DNA from: Lachnospiraceae bacterium
GTDB taxonomy: Bacteria > Bacillota > Clostridia > Lachnospirales > Lachnospiraceae
Assembly: GCA_031285465.1 (NCBI GenBank)
Contig: JAITWD010000295.1
Coordinates: forward strand, 1 to 8,108
DNA: 8,108 nt
Direction of reading: 5' to 3'
Shown here: positions 5,572-8,108 of the stretch, piece by piece
Position numbering within the stretch: the stretch's first letter is position 1
How the letters are laid out: the number at the start of each line of letters is the position of its first letter
The notes under the pieces: generated by a model
Seen by the model: only the letters and a program-made list of their open reading frames with translations
Told to the model about the DNA's origin: nothing
Databases searched by the model: none
Position numbers and translations under genes: made by a program

Positions 5572-6544
5572 GGAAAGTGCTCCTTTCGAATTCCAAACAA
5601 TTTTTGATCGTATGCCGAACGGTATCATATAAAGCCCGGCGGGTATAAAAGGCGGTATGGGGAGTGATAATGACATTGGGCATGGCTTGAAGGCGGCGGA
5701 GAAAGGGGTGGCTTAGGGCATCGGGGGAAGCTTCGGAATAGAAGATCCCCTCTTCCCCTTCGATAACATCAAGTGCAGCCCCACCCAGATGGCCCGCTTC
5801 CAGCACCAAGAGCAGCGCGGCGGTATCGACCAATCCGCCCCGTCCGGTGTTGATCAGTAAACTGCCGGGTTTCATAAGGAGCAGTTCGCGGTGTCCGAGC
5901 AGATGGCTCGTGTGGTCATTAAGCGGAGTGTGGAGGGTGACGATATCGCTTTTTGCCAGTAGCTCGGGTAAGGAAGCACAGCCACTTTTTTGGCTGCGAC
6001 TGTAGGTGATGATGCGGCAGCCGAAGCCTTGAAGCCGGCGGATCACCGCCCGGCCGATCCGGCCGGTACCCACCACTCCGACGGTCATGTCGGCAAGATC
6101 GGGGGAGCGGGTGGCGGGAAGACGGAAATCAAGCTGACCGGCATCGGTCACGATCGATTTGGCATTGCGCAGCGCCATCAGTAGAAGCATCAGGGTATAG
6201 TCGGCCACTCCGTCGGGCGAGTAGACCGCATTGCCCACCGTGATCCCCATTTGCTGCGCCGCCGGAATATCAATATGGTCGGTTCCGATGCTGCGGGTGG
6301 AAATATACCGCACACCGGTGGCACGCAGTGCCTGGAGACCGGCTTTAGACAGACTGGATTTATGGTCAACGCTGATGCAGCGGTTACCGGTGGCGGGGAT
6401 ACTGTCGATGCTGTCAATGCTGACGCAGGCGGAAACCGAGTGAGTGACGATGGCGGGCAGGGCACCTAAGTGGGGTGAAAGTTCTTTGAAGGCGGCGGCT
6501 TCATCCGGTTCGCAACCGAAAACGGTTATTCCAATGGTTTTCAT
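5564..6544 (-). CDS. vanH: VanH: D-lactate dehydrogenase (pyruvate reductase)
   Basis: This is a 326-residue NAD(P)H-dependent D-isomer-specific 2-hydroxyacid dehydrogenase that reduces pyruvate to D-lactate for the ligase. It begins MKTIGITVFGCEPDEA, matching VanH (MNNIGITVYGCEQDEA, recalled). It then has ISTRSIGTDHID (81-92), the Rossmann loop GVVGTGRIG (156-164), R235 in NTGRG, the D259/E264 pair in LDVIEGEE and H296 in ITPHTAFYT, so the catalytic Arg-Glu-His set is complete. Length is close to the 322 of enterococcal VanH. The small excess comes from a Ser-Ile-Asp repeat at residues 42-49 in a variable N-terminal loop. The ATG has AGGAGG upstream, at a rather long 11 bases. It is the first gene of the vanHAX operon and its last 8 bases overlap the ligase start, suggesting translational coupling. 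General D-lactate dehydrogenase is the alternative name, but the operon context and N-terminus make VanH much the better call. Confidence 0.96.
   Translation of the reverse strand: MKTIGITVFGCEPDEAAAFKELSPHLGALPAIVTHSVSACVSIDSIDSIPATGNRCISVDHKSSLSKAGLQALRATGVRYISTRSIGTDHIDIPAAQQMGITVGNAVYSPDGVADYTLMLLLMALRNAKSIVTDAGQLDFRLPATRSPDLADMTVGVVGTGRIGRAVIRRLQGFGCRIITYSRSQKSGCASLPELLAKSDIVTLHTPLNDHTSHLLGHRELLLMKPGSLLINTGRGGLVDTAALLLVLEAGHLGGAALDVIEGEEGIFYSEASPDALSHPFLRRLQAMPNVIITPHTAFYTRRALYDTVRHTIKNCLEFERSTFHG
5580..5586 (-). promoter_or_regulatory. Ribosome binding site of the ligase gene, inside vanH
   Basis: Read on the - strand this is AAAGGAG, 8 bases before the ATG at 5571. It fixes the ligase start and so shows that the Ser/Asp-rich N-terminal extension is translated. 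No in-frame Met follows until well inside the conserved domain, so a shorter product is unlikely. Confidence 0.8.
6398..6421 (-). repeat. Nine-base tandem repeat in vanH encoding Ser-Ile-Asp
   Basis: On the coding strand AGCATTGAC, AGCATCGAC and AGTATC follow one another, giving S-I-D-S-I-D-S-I at VanH residues 42-49. The unit resembles the GACAATATT tandem in the ligase insertion (D-N-I). Confidence 0.7.
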
Positions 6545-6765
6545 TTATGTCAATACCTCCTCAACTTTATTGTTTTATCATAGCGGACAGTGGGGATAAT
6601 GAGTTTAAGATTAGGTTGCAAATTTGCTAAGAAAAGGTAGGGGAAATATTAAGATTTTCCTAAGGGCGGTTAAGGAGAGGAAGACATCCTTTCGTCCAAT
6701 CCCAATGCCGTCTCGTCCTAAGGAAACATTGATTAAAGCAGTGTTTCCCTAACAGTATTCTTCTA
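6545..6765 (-). promoter_or_regulatory. vanH upstream region with weak promoter and candidate regulator sites
   Basis: No gene is seen here. Read leftwards it should hold the vanHAX promoter. The best -10 is TATGAT (6577-6582), with no recognisable -35 at 16-18 bases, as expected for an activator-dependent promoter such as VanR-controlled PvanH. Candidate binding sites are a direct repeat of TTAAGATT (6605-6612 and 6649-6656, 44 bases apart), a direct repeat of TCGTCC (6692-6697 and 6713-6718, 21 bases apart) and the palindrome GCAAATTTGC (6618-6627). None is an exact match to the enterococcal VanR box as I recall it. All functions here are inferred. Confidence 0.45.
6722..6748. other. Hairpin in the vanH upstream region
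   Basis: GGAAACATT (6722-6730) pairs with AGTGTTTCC (6740-6748), nine pairs including one G-U, around a 9-base loop. There is no T-run on either side, so it is not a good terminator. It may be a protein-binding dyad or may be incidental. Confidence 0.4.
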
Positions 6766-6824
6766 TAAATAAAATACCTCCGCTTATGACAGCTGCACTG
6801 GCATAAGCGGAGGTATTTTATTTA
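6766..6824 (-). terminator. Strong intrinsic terminator downstream of the transporter gene
   Basis: Two 23-base arms (6766-6788 and 6802-6824) are perfect reverse complements around a 13-base loop. The GC-rich core CTCCGCTTATG is flanked by AT-rich outer stems that give TATTTTATTTA on the 3' side in either direction, so it could act both ways. It lies about 95 bases past the transporter stop and separates that gene from vanHAX, so the van operon needs its own promoter. Confidence 0.88.
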
Positions 6825-6825
6825 G

Positions 6826-6855
6826 GCAGTTTCGCAGATAAAATCTGCGAAATGC
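6826..6855. other. Second hairpin just before the terminator
   Basis: TTTCGCAGAT (6830-6839) pairs with ATCTGCGAAA (6843-6852) around a three-base AAA loop. GCA/TGC extend the stem past a bulged G. In the transporter transcript it immediately precedes the terminator hairpin and may protect the 3' end or help folding. Confidence 0.6.
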
Positions 6856-6919
6856 AGGGGTGTTCTGATGAATTACTAAAATAGTGAAGCCTAAAAGAAT
6901 TAAAGTATAAATCAGCTAA

Positions 6920-8108
6920 TTATGAAGCGAAAAATTTACTATAGTAACCCAATAAGAATACAACGATCAAAATAACCGGCAGGATAAACATCAGGTAGGG
7001 CTTTATTACCACCGGGAAACGTAGACCCTTACCGGTATCGGCTTCATTGATGAAGTTTTTCCAGCCCCAGCCGCGTTTGGTCACACAAAAGAGCAGGTAG
7101 ACCAGAGAACCGAGGGGCAGGAGATTATTGGAGACGATGAAATCTTCCAGGTCAAGGATGTTGCTTCCGGCTCCCAGCGGTTGTACACCACTAAGCAGGT
7201 TGAAACCAAGGGCACAGGGAAGGGCAAGGATGATGATGGCAACCAGATTGATGGCAACCGATTTGCGGCGGCTCCAGCCAGCCTTTTCCATCCCGAAGGA
7301 GATGATATTTTCAAATACTGCCACCACAGTGGATAGGGCGGCGAAGAGCATAAAGACAAAGAAAAGGGTGCCCCATAGGCGTCCAAGCGGCATGGAGTTG
7401 AAGATATTGGGCAGGGTGACAAACACCAGTCCCGGTCCTTCGCCGGGGTTGACATTAAAGGCGAAGCAGGCGGGGAAGATGATCAGTCCCGCCATAAAGG
7501 CGACGAAGGTATCAAGAATAGAGACATTGATGCTTTCGCCGAACAGACGGCGTTCCTTAGTGATATAGCTGCCAAAGATGGCCATACTGCCTACGCCAAG
7601 GCTTAAGGTGAAAAATGCCTGTCCCATGGCAGCATAGCAGACCTCCCAGACCCCATACTCTCTAAAGGCATTGAGGTTGGGCATCAGATAAAAGGATAGT
7701 CCTTCACCGGCGCCCGGCAGGGTAACCGAGCGTACTGCCAATGCCAGCAGGATGACAAGCAGGCAGCTCATCATGATCTTGGTGATGCGCTCAACCCCCT
7801 TTTTGAGTCCCAGTGCACAGATACCGAAACTGACAATGCAGACTAATGCCATTCCGGCTACATTTTTGAAGCTATCGCCGGTGTGTTGGTCAAAAATCGC
7901 TCCAATGGCATCGGGCGATTGTCCTTCAAACTGGCCGCCAGCCATATAGAACAGGTAATAGAGGATCCACCCGGCGATGGTGGTATAAAACATCATTAAT
8001 AAGTAGTTGCCGGCCATTCCAAACCAGCCATAGATCTGCCATTTGCTGCCCTTTGGCTGCAAAGAGCCGAAGGATGTGGCAACGCTGCGCTGGCTGGCAC
8101 GACCTACG
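6920..8108 (-). CDS. Sodium-dependent transporter, NSS (SNF) family, N-terminus beyond window edge
   Basis: This is an integral membrane symporter that probably imports an amino acid or related compound with Na+. The frame is open to the right edge, with 395 residues visible. An in-frame TTG at 8062 is not the start, because conserved family sequence (GRASQRSVATSFGS) continues upstream of it. The visible part begins at the end of TM2/loop 2 and contains nine hydrophobic helices, TM3 to TM11: about residues 34-55, 83-101, 111-130, 153-182, 193-217, 240-267, 283-303, 322-343 and 369-388. TM6 has the GQAFFTLSLGVGSMAIFGSY stretch that in NSS proteins forms the unwound substrate and sodium site. 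The chain ends after TM11, as in the bacterial 11-helix subgroup (MhsT-like). TM1 and TM2, with key Na+ ligands, are outside the window. Relatives carry tryptophan, tyrosine or branched-chain amino acids; the substrate here is unknown. It has its own terminator and is probably unrelated to vanHAX. Confidence 0.94.
   Translation of the reverse strand, partial: VGRASQRSVATSFGSLQPKGSKWQIYGWFGMAGNYLLMMFYTTIAGWILYYLFYMAGGQFEGQSPDAIGAIFDQHTGDSFKNVAGMALVCIVSFGICALGLKKGVERITKIMMSCLLVILLALAVRSVTLPGAGEGLSFYLMPNLNAFREYGVWEVCYAAMGQAFFTLSLGVGSMAIFGSYITKERRLFGESINVSILDTFVAFMAGLIIFPACFAFNVNPGEGPGLVFVTLPNIFNSMPLGRLWGTLFFVFMLFAALSTVVAVFENIISFGMEKAGWSRRKSVAINLVAIIILALPCALGFNLLSGVQPLGAGSNILDLEDFIVSNNLLPLGSLVYLLFCVTKRGWGWKNFINEADTGKGLRFPVVIKPYLMFILPVILIVVFLLGYYSKFFAS

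Noticed and set aside
5572..5676. Longer start for the ligase at 5676
   Set aside because: It would lie deep in vanH without a ribosome binding site. The ATG at 5571 has AAAGGAG at 8 bases and gives the canonical overlap with vanH.
5990..6469. Several + strand open frames of 60-70 codons opposite vanH
   Set aside because: They are antisense shadows of GC-rich vanH codons. The translations resemble no family, and vanH is a convincing full-length gene.
1..8108. CRISPR arrays, tRNA or rRNA genes, insertion sequences
   Set aside because: No regularly spaced repeats, cloverleaf-like segments, rRNA signatures or transposase reading frames were found by eye.

Overview
The window looks like chromosome from an anaerobic Gram-positive bacterium of the Clostridia/Bacillota type. 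The reasons are strong AGGAGG-like ribosome binding sites, a perfect sigma-A type consensus promoter, compact operons, an Rhs/YD-repeat protein next to a GH25 lysozyme, and a vanHAX glycopeptide-resistance gene set. The species cannot be named from the sequence alone. Both window edges cut through genes.

Left part, + strand. An Rhs-family protein (3' part only) carries the terminal Rhs core signature, then a C-terminal region of about 300 residues rich in Ala, Gly, Thr and Val that matches no toxin I recognise. A leaderless GH25 muramidase gene follows 38 bases later, and no immunity-type gene is seen. Next is a promoter with perfect -35 and -10 boxes 17 bases apart. It is overlaid by two mirrored GACAC-NN-GTGTC palindromes, the typical layout of an autorepressed TetR promoter. 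It drives a TetR regulator and a RimJ/RimL-type GNAT acetyltransferase.

Centre, - strand. Reading leftwards, vanH (D-lactate dehydrogenase), a VanA-type D-Ala-D-Lac ligase gene and vanX (D,D-dipeptidase) form a tight operon. VanH makes D-lactate from pyruvate, the ligase joins it to D-Ala, and VanX destroys D-Ala-D-Ala. Peptidoglycan precursors then end in D-Ala-D-Lac, which vancomycin binds poorly. All catalytic residues I could check are intact. The ligase is unusual: 440 residues against 343 for enterococcal VanA, because of a Ser/Asp/Asn/Thr-rich N-terminal extension of about 45 residues and an internal insertion of about 41 residues. VanH carries a small Ser-Ile-Asp repeat of the same flavour. 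No vanR, vanS, vanY, vanW or vanZ is in the window. The operon ends 5 bases from the stop of the convergent GNAT gene.

Right part. A 375-base gene-free stretch holds the vanH leader (short direct repeats, a hairpin, a weak promoter) and a very strong 23-bp-stem terminator preceded by a second hairpin. The terminator insulates vanHAX from an upstream - strand gene for an 11-helix-type sodium:neurotransmitter-symporter family transporter, whose N-terminus lies beyond the right edge.
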